Shown here piece after piece: positions 36,601-44,821 of a DNA stretch of 64,000 nucleotides (the stretch's first letter is position 1; each line of letters begins with the position of its first letter). The notes below the pieces were generated by a model that was not told the DNA's origin, searched no databases, and was given only the letters and a program-made list of their open reading frames with translations. The position numbers and the translations under genes were made by a program. This stretch comes from PWXP01 sp040772845 (lineage in GTDB: Bacteria; Planctomycetota; Planctomycetia; Pirellulales; Thermoguttaceae): contig JAXGXG010000001.1 of assembly GCA_040772845.1 (NCBI GenBank), forward strand, positions 4,402,001 to 4,466,000, written 5' to 3'.

Positions 36601-36816
36601 TTCGGCCAGTTTGCCGGCGTCGAGCGCCGCGGCTGCCAGCCGGGTGAGGACGCGGTCCAGGATCTCGCCGGCCGCCTTGCGCGTAAACGTGCTGGCCAGA
36701 ATCGCGTCCAACGGTTCGCCGGCAGCAGCCAGCCCGATGAACCGGTTGCTGAGTTGGAACGTCTTGCCCGTGCCGGCCGACGCGCGGATGACGAGGTTGG
36801 AAAAGCAATGGCTCAT
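33646..36816 (-). CDS. addA: AddA-type helicase-nuclease subunit
   Basis: A 1056-residue UvrD-like DNA helicase with a C-terminal RecB-family nuclease. With AddB it processes double-strand breaks for recombination. Walker A is at residues 12-19 (ASAGTGKT), Walker B in LLLDEFQDTSPQQW, and motif III/IV in FCVGDVKQAIYGWRGG. Motif VI is near LYVALTRAIHSMWCV. The nuclease motif near the end is ADILDFKTDHI. I chose ATG 36816 because it places Walker A at the usual distance; an upstream extension is possible. The last 120 bases have a decayed duplicate at about 33.1 kb. Confidence 0.92.
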   Translation of the reverse strand: MSHCFSNLVIRASAGTGKTFQLSNRFIGLAAAGEPLDAILASTFTRKAAGEILDRVLTRLAAAALDAGKLAELNQHVQGGPIDRAKCLRLVAGLVRRLHRLRVGTLDSFFVQIAQSFGLELGLPPGWQIVDELDDAAMRAEAVRWVVAQQSTGDAAELMHLLHKGEASRSVVEEINTLVKELYGAYVDAPPAAWQSVPRSKPLTPAELQAAIDFVAAVDLAGEKRMATARDADLDRAGVQDWDAFLEKGLAAKILADDLVYYKKPIPAELLDAYRPLVDHAKAELLGRLANQTEATHRLLTRFDAAYRRLKLARQAIRFDDVTRMLADADLSGRLDEVVYRLDAPVAHLLLDEFQDTSPQQWRVLRPFARESVETAERRSFFCVGDVKQAIYGWRGGVAEIFDTLDEELTDLTRGELTRSFRSAPAVIDLVNRVFEGIAGNPALRSCPEAAQAWGRRFAMHSTARDKLPGYCQMLTAPRAEEGQKQADITLDHAAHLVKRLHDESPGCSIGVLVRRNASVGRLIYRLRREGVDASEEGGNPLVDSPAVQLVLSLLRLADHPGDRVARYHVARSPLGVALGFLNYSDHAAARRLAGGLRHRLMAAGYGPTLYELAEQLAPHCDARDLSRLMQLVEMAYAFEPSATTRVDRFVALVEQQRVESPSAAPVRVMNYHQVKGLQFDIAVLPELDFRMQPQPPTLVAGRAGPAEPIDHVCRYLSKKLHSLLPKRLADAFDEHDRAKTEESLCILYVALTRAIHSMWCVVAPSAKNEKTMPGTAAGVLREALTEGAPAEPETVLFEHGDPDWYAKAQAHGLVRAPDASTAEAEVEPLTIELATAGEHAQRGMERVSPSGLEGGRRVQLAATLNVEAGAALERGSVMHAWMEQIEWLEDGLPDDAQLGRIAQRSKLDAAAIDQLKRQFHAALGRPEIAASLSRAYYKQAGDGTCAACAGTAASPRWQVWRERPFALREEGAIVNGAIDRLTVLYDGPQVVGADILDFKTDHIPPGDPAALAARVDYYRPQLDAYRHAVARQFRLDPSKVSARLMFLSLGAVVGV

Positions 36817-36853
36817 ACTGCCAGTATCCCTTTGCGCCAGGGTTCCCTCGGAC

Positions 36854-37111
36854 TCAGGTCGAGTCCAAATCCGGTGAACGCTTACCGGCCTGGGCATGGG
36901 CAAGTTTCTTCAGCCACTGCTGCAGTTCGACCAAGCCTCGGCTCGTGCGCGAGTGGCCGAGCGTGTCGCCCACTTGCAGCACGGCGTCGACCGCCCCAGC
37001 ATCGTACGCGCGGGCACGCATCTCCTTGCGACGGATGCGGGCCAACTCGGGGCCCGCCGTCCGCCATTGCCGAACAAACCGCTCCCAGTCCTGCCGGGAC
37101 ATCTCGGTCAT
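36854..37111 (-). CDS. small protein coupled to the nucleotidyltransferase
   Basis: 85 residues (MTEMSRQDWERFVRQWRTAGPELARIRRKEMR...), helical and charged, no recognised domain. Its ATG at 37111 overlaps the stop of the nucleotidyltransferase by four bases (ATGA), the spacing typical of tightly coupled pairs. It ends 37 bases before addA. The pairing suggests an antitoxin or partner for the nucleotidyltransferase. That is inferred from context only. Confidence 0.65.
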   Translation of the reverse strand: MTEMSRQDWERFVRQWRTAGPELARIRRKEMRARAYDAGAVDAVLQVGDTLGHSRTSRGLVELQQWLKKLAHAQAGKRSPDLDST

Positions 37112-37665
37112 GACGATTCCCTCAAAAGCCTTTCCGCACGGGCAAAAAGTTCGGGCGCTTCCTTCAGTTCGCAAAGCGGCCGGAGGTGCTTGAGAATATA
37201 CTGCCGGTCGAGCTTCTGCCGAATTGCCACGCCTTCCGCATCGATCCAATCCTTGCCCCGATCGGCAAATACTTTCAGAACAAAGAGGTCCTCGGCCGAG
37301 CACGTGACCAACTCGACACCGGGGGCGAACTCGAACGCCGATGCCCGATCCATCATCTCCTCTTCAAACGGGAACGCGCCGAACGATATGTCAAGGTCCC
37401 TGCCATTGCTGGCGTATAGCAACAGAACGCGATGCTGCATGGCAAAGTCCAAGGCACGCTCGACCCTAGGACGAAACCGGTCCAACAGCGCCCTTGCGTA
37501 CGGCTCTTCGTCTCCGAAGCCGGTCATCAAGGTCAGGTCCACGTCCACGGTCGTGCGCGGTTCGCCCCATCTGGCGACGGCCAGCCCTCCGATAATGCAG
37601 AATCGCCACTCCTTCTGGCAGAGGAATTCGGAGATTTCCCGTGCTGCCTCGTACAGCGTATTCAT
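37108..37665 (-). CDS. nucleotidyltransferase-fold protein (AbiEii/MNT-like)
   Basis: 185 residues with the minimal nucleotidyltransferase signature: IGGLAVARWGEPRTTVDVDL, i.e. a GG pair followed by DxD metal ligands (D-V-D). Later segments (DISFGAFPFEEEMMDRA, VELVTCSAEDLFVLKVFADRGKDW) match the AbiEii-type / DUF1814-like group. Members act as toxins that modify tRNA, or as antitoxins. ATG 37665 was chosen; ATG 37683 in frame is possible. The gene sits between addB and addA with its coupled small partner. Confidence 0.75.
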   Translation of the reverse strand: MNTLYEAAREISEFLCQKEWRFCIIGGLAVARWGEPRTTVDVDLTLMTGFGDEEPYARALLDRFRPRVERALDFAMQHRVLLLYASNGRDLDISFGAFPFEEEMMDRASAFEFAPGVELVTCSAEDLFVLKVFADRGKDWIDAEGVAIRQKLDRQYILKHLRPLCELKEAPELFARAERLLRESS

Positions 37666-37909
37666 ACGTCGATTGTATCCCATGGGGGCAGGCACGCATC
37701 AGATCAACTCGTAGCGGCGAGCCGCGCGACAGCCGTCGAACAACCGCATATTACCACATCCCAGGCATTCGTCAAGCTCGTAAACCATGTCACCGCCAAA
37801 CGAGCAGACCATCGCAACACCGAGTCGATAGCCTGCCGCTTCCTGGTCTCAATTCCGGATTGTCCTGTTCCCACGGTTGCTTGACGCGCTGGACGCTTAT
37901 GCTCCAGGC

Positions 37910-40831
37910 TCATGCGTTGTCTCCTTCGTCCTCGGCCGGTTCCGCCCCGTATTGGCCATCCTGGCAGATGGCCGCCAGATCCTCGGAAAAGGCCGGCGGC
38001 GGACTGGCTGGGGGCCAGAACCGTTCGGCCCGCACGTTGCGAACGACCTCGGCCGCCGTTGCGTCGGCCGAGGCCAGGTCGTCGTCCGTCCATTCGGCCA
38101 TCGCGGCGCCGATCTTCGCCGTGTCCTTCGGCAGCAGGATGTAGCCCAGCTTCACCGGCCCAGCCATGCCCATGGCATCCAGCAGGCGCCGGTAAAGCGG
38201 CAGTTGCAGGTCGATCCACTCCGAATTCTTCCGATGCGTCTTTTCCGGCGATTTTCCGGACTCCGACGTCTTGTAGTCGAACACCACGCGCTCGCCCGTC
38301 CGGTCGTTGGTATCGATCCGGTCGATGCGGCCGCGCAGCGCCATCGGCTGGCCGTCGACGATAAGCGCGGCCTTGCCCGGTTCGGGCCCGACCTCGGCCC
38401 GTTCGATCCGCCAACCTTCAGCCGCCCAGCCGGCCTGCCAGCGTGCAAACGCCCGCAAACGCCATCGCAACTGCTCCACCTGCACGCGGACCGCAGGCAT
38501 CGGGAATGCGCCGAACTGTTCGTCGGCAATGCGGTCCAGGGTCGCGCCGAGGTAGGCCTCGATTTCCTCGGCGTCGGTCGATTGCGCGGCGGGCGACTGG
38601 GCGAAATCCTGGAGCACCTCGTGCGCGAGCGAGCCGAACCCGGCGCCGTCCAGCTCCATGGCCTTGTCGGCCAGCACGTCGAGCCCAAGCTGATGGCGGA
38701 GATAGTAGCGGTATGGGCATGCCAGGTAGTCGCGGAACTCGGTGACCCGCATGGAGCTGACCGGGTGGGAAAGCGGCTGGGGCCTGGGAACGGGGATGGC
38801 CGTTTCCTGCCGCCCGGCCTGCAGCATTCCAGGCAGCACCAGCTTATGCCCCGACGGCGGCTCGTCGAAGAATCGGTGGGCGCGGCGCGCGGTCGTCTCG
38901 TCGTCGCACGCGAACAGCAGGCGGCTGGGCGCCAGCGGATCACTTGCCCCCGTGCGACGGCCTATCACCAGGGCAAGCCGCTCGCGCGAGGCGGCCAGTA
39001 CGCTCAAGGCGTAGGCGTCGCGCGCGTAGCGGCGGTCGTTGTCCATCACACCCAATGCCCGGCGAAGCTGGTTGGGCAGGAACATGTCGGCATTGGCCGA
39101 GTCGGGTACGGATCCTTCGTTGAACCCGGTGACGATCAGGGCCGGCGCATCGTCCAGCGGCAGGTCGAGCCAGCCGAGCATCTCAATCGCGCCGCGCTGG
39201 GGCGCCGCGCTCAGCCGCGCGGCATCCACCTGCTCCAGCACAATGCGAATTGCCTCCGACGCCGGCATAGGGCCGGTCACCTCATCGGCCAGGCGGCGCG
39301 GAATATCGGCGTTTTCCCGGGCCGCATCACGGATCATCTCGCACGCGATCAGCACACTTCGGTCGGGCTCGCGGCGCCGGTCGAGCGGGCGGCGGCCGAA
39401 TACGGCGGCCAGCAGTCCCATGACGGGCGCTCCCCAGGCGTCGAGCGAACACTTGCCGGCAAGCGGGCAAAGTAGCTGCTCCACCGCACTGGACAGTTCC
39501 GCTACGACGGCGTCGGGTGGGCCAGAATCGCCGGGGCGATTGGTGGGTCCGCGCAAGCTGGTTCCGTGTCCATTCTCAGCGTGTGTGCTTGAACTAGCCT
39601 GACCATGCGACCGAGGACCCTCCGAGGGCGCCGCTTGCTTGACCCACCCTACATCGAGCCGTGCCGGCAGGTGCTTGCCCTGGTAGGCGTCGAGCCGATC
39701 GAGCCAGTCGTCTGCAACGCCCCGTTCGGCCAGCCAATCGGTCACGGCCGGATGCCGCACCAGCGCGCCCAGGGCAGAGAACGAACCGTCGTTGAGGTAT
39801 TCCATCACGGCCGCAAGAAATCGATAAGGCGACGACTGCGCGACCGGCATCCCGACACCGTAGCGGGCAGGCACGCCGCATGCCGTGAGCAACTGCTCCA
39901 ATTGCGGAACCAGGTCGGCGGCAGCCCGGTCAGGGACGCCAATGGTGATCTGCTCGGCCGAATACCGCCGCTCGAGCCCCGCAAGCCATTGCCCCACCAC
40001 ACCTGCCTGGGCGGCGGGATCGTCGGCTTCGAATAACCACGCGTCGTCCAGATCGACGTGCGCTTCCGCCCACCTCTCGGGAACGAGGCAACCGTACTCG
40101 TCGAATCGATCGGCCAGGTTCTCGGGCGCGAAGACCAGGGCGGTCACGTGCTCGGCCACCTTGTCGAGCATCAGCCGCTGCTGCCGGTTCAGGTCGACCG
40201 TTCCCAATAAGAGGATCGGATGCTCGGTCGTACATTCGTCTCGTGCAATCGCCTCATGGCGCGCCGTCTGCAGGTCCCAGAGATCGAGCCCGTCGAGCAC
40301 GGCCAGATAGCGTTGCTGTAGCTGCGCCAAGGCCGCCCAGCGTTTGGATTCCCGAAACCCGGCGTAATGCTCGTCGGCCTTTGCCACGGCGTTGAAGTCG
40401 ATGTTCTCGCTGGCAAGCTCGCGATGCAGACGCGCCAGCATCGCTCCGAGGGCCAGCCATGCCGCCAGATCGTCGGCAGCCGGCAGGTTGGGAATCACCT
40501 GTTCCACAACGGCCGACGGGCTGCTGCGTAACGCATCGATCCAGGCAAGCCGCTGGGTCAGATCGTTGGCAAACGGCCGTTGGGGCGGATAAAGCAATTC
40601 GGGCAGCGCGCCCACCGTAACGATCTGCGGCGGGCACAGCGGCGTCCGATCTACATCGGCCCGCACGACAAGCAACTCCAGCAACCTGCGCTGCGCCCGG
40701 CTGGTCGGCACGGCCAGGACAACGCCAGCCAGATCCAGGCCGTCGGGCCGGCCGAACCGCTCGACCAGATAATCAACCGCCGCCGGGAGCCCCGGACGCT
40801 GGTAGTCAAAAAACACTCGGCGGATGGGCAT
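37910..40831 (-). CDS. addB: AddB-type nuclease subunit
   Basis: 973 residues. It is the partner of AddA in the double-strand-break repair complex. The N-terminal half resembles an inactive helicase (VVLAVPTSRAQRRLLELL, ILLLGTVDLNRQQRLML). The C-terminal half has the PD-(D/E)XK nuclease core: CPYRYYLRHQLGLD, GSLAHEVLQDF, LRGRIDRID and RVVFDYKTSES. The cysteine in CPYRYY is in the place of a cluster ligand in known AddB proteins. ATG 40831 gives a start typical of the family (MPIRRVFFDYQRPG). A Ser/Gly-rich insertion (about residues 410-450) looks disordered. Confidence 0.88.
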   Translation of the reverse strand: MPIRRVFFDYQRPGLPAAVDYLVERFGRPDGLDLAGVVLAVPTSRAQRRLLELLVVRADVDRTPLCPPQIVTVGALPELLYPPQRPFANDLTQRLAWIDALRSSPSAVVEQVIPNLPAADDLAAWLALGAMLARLHRELASENIDFNAVAKADEHYAGFRESKRWAALAQLQQRYLAVLDGLDLWDLQTARHEAIARDECTTEHPILLLGTVDLNRQQRLMLDKVAEHVTALVFAPENLADRFDEYGCLVPERWAEAHVDLDDAWLFEADDPAAQAGVVGQWLAGLERRYSAEQITIGVPDRAAADLVPQLEQLLTACGVPARYGVGMPVAQSSPYRFLAAVMEYLNDGSFSALGALVRHPAVTDWLAERGVADDWLDRLDAYQGKHLPARLDVGWVKQAAPSEGPRSHGQASSSTHAENGHGTSLRGPTNRPGDSGPPDAVVAELSSAVEQLLCPLAGKCSLDAWGAPVMGLLAAVFGRRPLDRRREPDRSVLIACEMIRDAARENADIPRRLADEVTGPMPASEAIRIVLEQVDAARLSAAPQRGAIEMLGWLDLPLDDAPALIVTGFNEGSVPDSANADMFLPNQLRRALGVMDNDRRYARDAYALSVLAASRERLALVIGRRTGASDPLAPSRLLFACDDETTARRAHRFFDEPPSGHKLVLPGMLQAGRQETAIPVPRPQPLSHPVSSMRVTEFRDYLACPYRYYLRHQLGLDVLADKAMELDGAGFGSLAHEVLQDFAQSPAAQSTDAEEIEAYLGATLDRIADEQFGAFPMPAVRVQVEQLRWRLRAFARWQAGWAAEGWRIERAEVGPEPGKAALIVDGQPMALRGRIDRIDTNDRTGERVVFDYKTSESGKSPEKTHRKNSEWIDLQLPLYRRLLDAMGMAGPVKLGYILLPKDTAKIGAAMAEWTDDDLASADATAAEVVRNVRAERFWPPASPPPAFSEDLAAICQDGQYGAEPAEDEGDNA

Positions 40832-41326
40832 CGCTGCTTCCTGCTTTCGGGCGAACGAAGGGATTCTCTCGGAGGATCCGTATGGGCCGGAACGAAGTTC
40901 GCAAACGACTCCGTGCCGCAATCGGGGGGCAGCCGCCGTGGCATGAACGTGAAACGGTTACGGCCTCCACGCGCCACCCAAGTGACTGAAGCTCCGGCAG
41001 GACCGCACATGTTTCGTTCCGACCGTTTCCGACGATCCATCATCCCCGCCATCGACCGATTATCCACCAAAAGGTCCCGCAATGACAAGGAATCCCTAAG
41101 GAGGGGGGCACAGTCGGCGGAGATCTGTTCGCCGAAGCCTTGGCCTGCTTCTTCTTGCCGAAAAGCGTCCCAATCGGGGGTGCAGGAACGGGCTTGAAGG
41201 GCCATCGGCGGGCTTGCCCCGCCTGGAGCCGTGGTCATCTAGCTAACCGTGGACCACGAGCCATGTCGCGAATCATCCGGGCAAGCATCGTTCCAGAAGC
41301 GTTACCCTCGCAAAGGTGGTTCACGT
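40832..41326. other. intergenic with a degenerate repeat copy
   Basis: No supported gene. Bases 41178-41238 (GGGTGCAGGAACGGGCTTG, later GAGCCGTGGTCA) match the dispersed palindromic repeat family in degenerate form. The addB promoter should lie near the left side. Confidence 0.55.
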
Positions 41327-41639
41327 ATGGCCATGCGGGTCGCAATGCCCGTCAGGTCGCTTGTGTTTCGTAGGGTTTTGGTTAAACTCGGGTTAGCGGC
41401 TGTCTGGATCGGGGGCGTATTCGTTCACGCTTCGTGCGGTTGGGGTGATCGATCGTTGCATTGCCCAAGAGGGCTGTTGCGTGAACGGCCGTTGGGCACG
41501 GGCGTTTGTCAGTCGCTCGCGTGCGACGATGGAGTTTGCCACCTACGGACGAGTCGTCCCCGAACCATGCACTTGCGGTATGCTTGCCGGCTTGGCTATC
41601 CTTGGGCTGCTGATGCCTCGCCGTCGGCGTCATGCCTGA
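41327..41639 (+). pseudogene. PEP-CTERM protein remnant
   Basis: A signal-peptide-like frame begins at ATG 41327 (MAMRVAMPVRSLVFRRVLVKLGLAAVWIGGVFVHA). In another frame, ending at 41639, there is a textbook PEP-CTERM tail: VVPEP, a hydrophobic segment GMLAGLAILGLL and RRRR. The two pieces are only about 100 bases apart and out of frame, so most of the mature protein is missing. It was probably an exported protein sorted by an exosortase. Confidence 0.6.
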
Positions 41640-41785
41640 AACACCTTCCCACCTAAAAAGAGCGAGAGACGCGACAGACGCAAACGCGACATTTTGTGCA
41701 GAATGCGTATGCTCGGCTCCTTGCAGTTTGCCGCCGGTGCAGGCGGTGTATTCCCAGAACGCATTCCAGAAGCCAGGTATTTTTG

Positions 41786-42481
41786 ATGGCGAAGTTGATT
41801 CTTTTGCCCGGCGTGGGCGCCGACGGGCGACTGTTTGAGCCGCAACGCGAGGCATTCCCCGATCTGCTTGTGCCCGATTGGCTTCCGCCGGAACCTGAGG
41901 AGTCGCTCCCGCATTATGCATCGCGTATGGCCGAGGCCATGAAACCGCTGTTCGCAGACGATGGCCCGATTCTGCTTGGCGGGGTTTCGTTCGGCGGCAT
42001 GGTGGCGTATGAGGCCGCGAGAGTGCTGAAGCCGGCGGCCGTCATACAGATTGCAAGCTGCCGGAGCCGCCGTGCGGTCCGTGGCCTGCTGCGTGTCATG
42101 AGCCCGCTCGCTTCCGCCGCACTGCCCAGCGTGCTGGGGGCTGCGAAGATGATGTCGCCGGTGGGGCTCGAACTGCTCACGCACATGAAGACGAAGGAAC
42201 GGGACTACTTCGTCGCCATGTTCCGCGAGTCCGATTCCACGTTCATAACGTGGGCGCTTACCAGCATTCTCAACTGGGAGCCCTCTACGCCGCCCGAGGC
42301 GCCGGTTCGGCAGATTCACGGCCGGCGCGATTTGCTCCTTTCCGTCGAGAACATAGAAGCCGACGAGATCGTTCCCACCGGCGGCCACCTGATCAACATG
42401 ACACACCGCAGCGAGGTCAATGCGTTCATTCGGAAGGTGGTCGATTCAGCAGTCGCACAGTACCGGCCCCCAACCACCTGA
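41786..42481 (+). CDS. alpha/beta hydrolase
   Basis: 231 residues from ATG 41786 (MAKLILLPGVGADGRLF). The nucleophile elbow is GVSFGG (serine). An Asp in the HGRRD segment and a His near the end (GGHLINMTH) complete a plausible triad. There is no signal peptide. It is a cytoplasmic esterase or lipase-like enzyme of unknown substrate. The frame extends upstream, but that part is low in conservation and includes a Cys-rich stretch. Confidence 0.8.
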   Translation: MAKLILLPGVGADGRLFEPQREAFPDLLVPDWLPPEPEESLPHYASRMAEAMKPLFADDGPILLGGVSFGGMVAYEAARVLKPAAVIQIASCRSRRAVRGLLRVMSPLASAALPSVLGAAKMMSPVGLELLTHMKTKERDYFVAMFRESDSTFITWALTSILNWEPSTPPEAPVRQIHGRRDLLLSVENIEADEIVPTGGHLINMTHRSEVNAFIRKVVDSAVAQYRPPTT

Positions 42482-42645
42482 CTCCTGGAGACGTTCCGGA
42501 GCCATTGCCTGCCAGATGGAGAATAGCCGCAGAACAGCCGCCAAGAGCCCGGAATCCATGGCGCCCAGTCACAGAATAACACGGCGCCAGATTCGCGAAT
42601 ACCAAGACGTTTTGAACTCATTTGAAGACGAACCGGAGGTGGAAC

Positions 42646-44541
42646 ATGGTCGCTTTGTCTCGCACGTTGTGCTGGTCCCTGGTTGTGTTCAGCTTGCTGA
42701 TACCGGCAGGCGGCCGGTTACTCGCAGAGGATGCCGTCCACCTCGACTTCGACTCCGGTGCGGGTCCGGCAACGGCACGGGCCGACTGGCATACGTTCGT
42801 CTTCGATGGCCAAATTCTGGTCGACGATATTACGGTTTCCGGGCAGGAAGGCATTCTCGCGGCTGCAGCCCGGCAGCGGCAGAAGAAGCGTTTCGCCCGC
42901 GTAACGGCCAGTGTGGCCACACTGCCCTGGAGCGATGAGGGACGCAGCCTCGAAACCGTACTCGACCGGCTCGACGAAGCCGCCGCGTGCGGGTCCGATA
43001 TCGTCTGCCTGCCCATGGAATGCGTGAAGACCGACGGCGAGCCCATCCCCGGCCCCATCAGCACGGCCATCGCGGCCAAGGCGCGCGAGCACAAGATGTA
43101 CGTCATCGGGAATATACGCGAGAAAGACGGCGAGAAGACCTATGTCACGTCGTTTCTGTGCGGCCGCGACGGTGAACTGATCGGCAGTTATCGTAAATCG
43201 CACAAGATGCCGGACGAGGACATGGACCTTGGCGACGACCTGCCGGTGTTCAAAACCGATTTCGGCCCCATCGCCATGCGGATCGGTTCGGACCGCTACT
43301 TCGCCGACATCGATCACGTACTGGCGGCCAAGGGGGCGCGGATGATCTTCTGGAGCCAGGAGTTCGAGCCACTCGAAGACGAGTTCCCCCAGGATTTCGT
43401 CAGCCAGGGACGCGCCCAGGAGTATCGCGTGTTTGTTGCCTGCTCGCGGTACTCGTTCGCCGGGCCGGGGTGGATTACCAATTTCTGGCCCCGATATCGC
43501 GGCTGTCCGATCGGCCGGTCCTACGTGATCAATCGCGAAGGGATGCGCATCGCCTGCACCACCCGCAAGGGAACGGTCGCCACGGCCGTCATTCCGCGCG
43601 AGGAGCTTGCGGCGCCCGGACGCGGCCCGAATCGCAACCCGGCGTTCAAGGTGCTCACCGAGCCGGTCACGCTGCCCGAGCCACGAGAATGGAAGAAACG
43701 CGTGGTCCGCGTCACCGCCGTCGAAAATCACGTAAGCATCGACGACCTGATCGAAAAACTCGACACCGCCGGTCAGATGGGCAGCGATATCGTTTGCACC
43801 TACGAGTTCGTCTGGATTCCGATCCGGGGCGAACCGACCGCAGAGCAGGTGCGCGAGCGAACAGAAAAGGCCCACGATAACCTCCGACGAGTTGCCGAAA
43901 AGGCCAAGGAATACGGTATGTATGTGCTGGTGGCCGGTGTGATCGAGCAGGCGGAACGCAACGTGGCCATCCTGTACGATCGGCAGGGCAAGGAAGCGGG
44001 ACGGTACTACAAGATCGTCAGCACCTACCCCGAGCAGATCTGTGGCGAGGAAACGCCCGTCCTGGAAACCGATTTCGGCCGGATCGGCGTGCGTATCTGT
44101 GCCGACAATGCCCATGCCGAAATCGACCGGTCGTACGGCGTCAAAGGCGTCGATATCCTGTTCGACCTCACGCAGGATTGGGGCCCCGACGCCATCCATC
44201 GCAACCTGCGGAATATCACGCGGGCCATGGACGCCCAGATGTTTCGTGTCGAGGCTACGCACGCCACCAGTGAAGTGCAGCACCGTAGCCACGTGGTCGA
44301 GCCCACCGGCGCCATCGCCGCCCAAAGCCAGTACATGAGCAAGGGCCTGGTCAGCGCTGTGATCGATCTGGACAACGACCGCCCCCGGCGCTTCACCCGC
44401 GAGTGGCGTCAGCACGAACCGGCAGGCTATCTACCGCAGTATCAGTTCACCGAACTGCCGCAGATGGAAAACGACCTGAAGGAGACCATTCTCAAGCAGC
44501 GACGTCCGGATCTGTATCAGGTGCTGGCGGTGGAAGAGTAA
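42646..44541 (+). CDS. secreted tandem nitrilase-fold protein, first active site lost
   Basis: 631 residues from ATG 42646, which has GGAGG 6 bases upstream. The signal peptide is about residues 1-27. Two carbon-nitrogen hydrolase domains follow (about 85-320 and 350-590). The second has the catalytic triad: E387 (YEFVW), K456 (RYYKIV) and C485 (VRICADN). In the first, E125 and a lysine (K184 or K187) are present, but the position of the cysteine is Gly214 (MRIGSDR), so that domain should be inactive. The family hydrolyses amides or nitriles; the substrate is unknown. A TTG at 42622 is a less likely start. Confidence 0.85.
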   Translation: MVALSRTLCWSLVVFSLLIPAGGRLLAEDAVHLDFDSGAGPATARADWHTFVFDGQILVDDITVSGQEGILAAAARQRQKKRFARVTASVATLPWSDEGRSLETVLDRLDEAAACGSDIVCLPMECVKTDGEPIPGPISTAIAAKAREHKMYVIGNIREKDGEKTYVTSFLCGRDGELIGSYRKSHKMPDEDMDLGDDLPVFKTDFGPIAMRIGSDRYFADIDHVLAAKGARMIFWSQEFEPLEDEFPQDFVSQGRAQEYRVFVACSRYSFAGPGWITNFWPRYRGCPIGRSYVINREGMRIACTTRKGTVATAVIPREELAAPGRGPNRNPAFKVLTEPVTLPEPREWKKRVVRVTAVENHVSIDDLIEKLDTAGQMGSDIVCTYEFVWIPIRGEPTAEQVRERTEKAHDNLRRVAEKAKEYGMYVLVAGVIEQAERNVAILYDRQGKEAGRYYKIVSTYPEQICGEETPVLETDFGRIGVRICADNAHAEIDRSYGVKGVDILFDLTQDWGPDAIHRNLRNITRAMDAQMFRVEATHATSEVQHRSHVVEPTGAIAAQSQYMSKGLVSAVIDLDNDRPRRFTREWRQHEPAGYLPQYQFTELPQMENDLKETILKQRRPDLYQVLAVEE

Positions 44542-44821
44542 TCTGTTTTCGTGGCTCTGTGTGCGGCAAGATTCTCTGGTAACTGTAAGGACGCAGTATC
44601 ACGCGGTTTACAAGGTGTGGAACGCCAGTTTGCCCACCCGGGCTCGCCCCGGGGTGACCGTTTTGGACCGAGCGATTGTACCGGCCGCATTTGGCAGGTT
44701 CGGAAGCCCAGGCCAAGCGTGCCAGAAAATCTTGCCGCACACGCGGCTCTTGACTCCGAGTACCCAATCGTGCAGATTGGAGCGTAGTCGTTCCCACCCT
44801 ACCGTTCTCGGAGGTTTCGCC
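44542..44821. other. intergenic region
   Basis: No gene seen. GGAGG at the right end is the ribosome site of the next gene. Confidence 0.5.
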
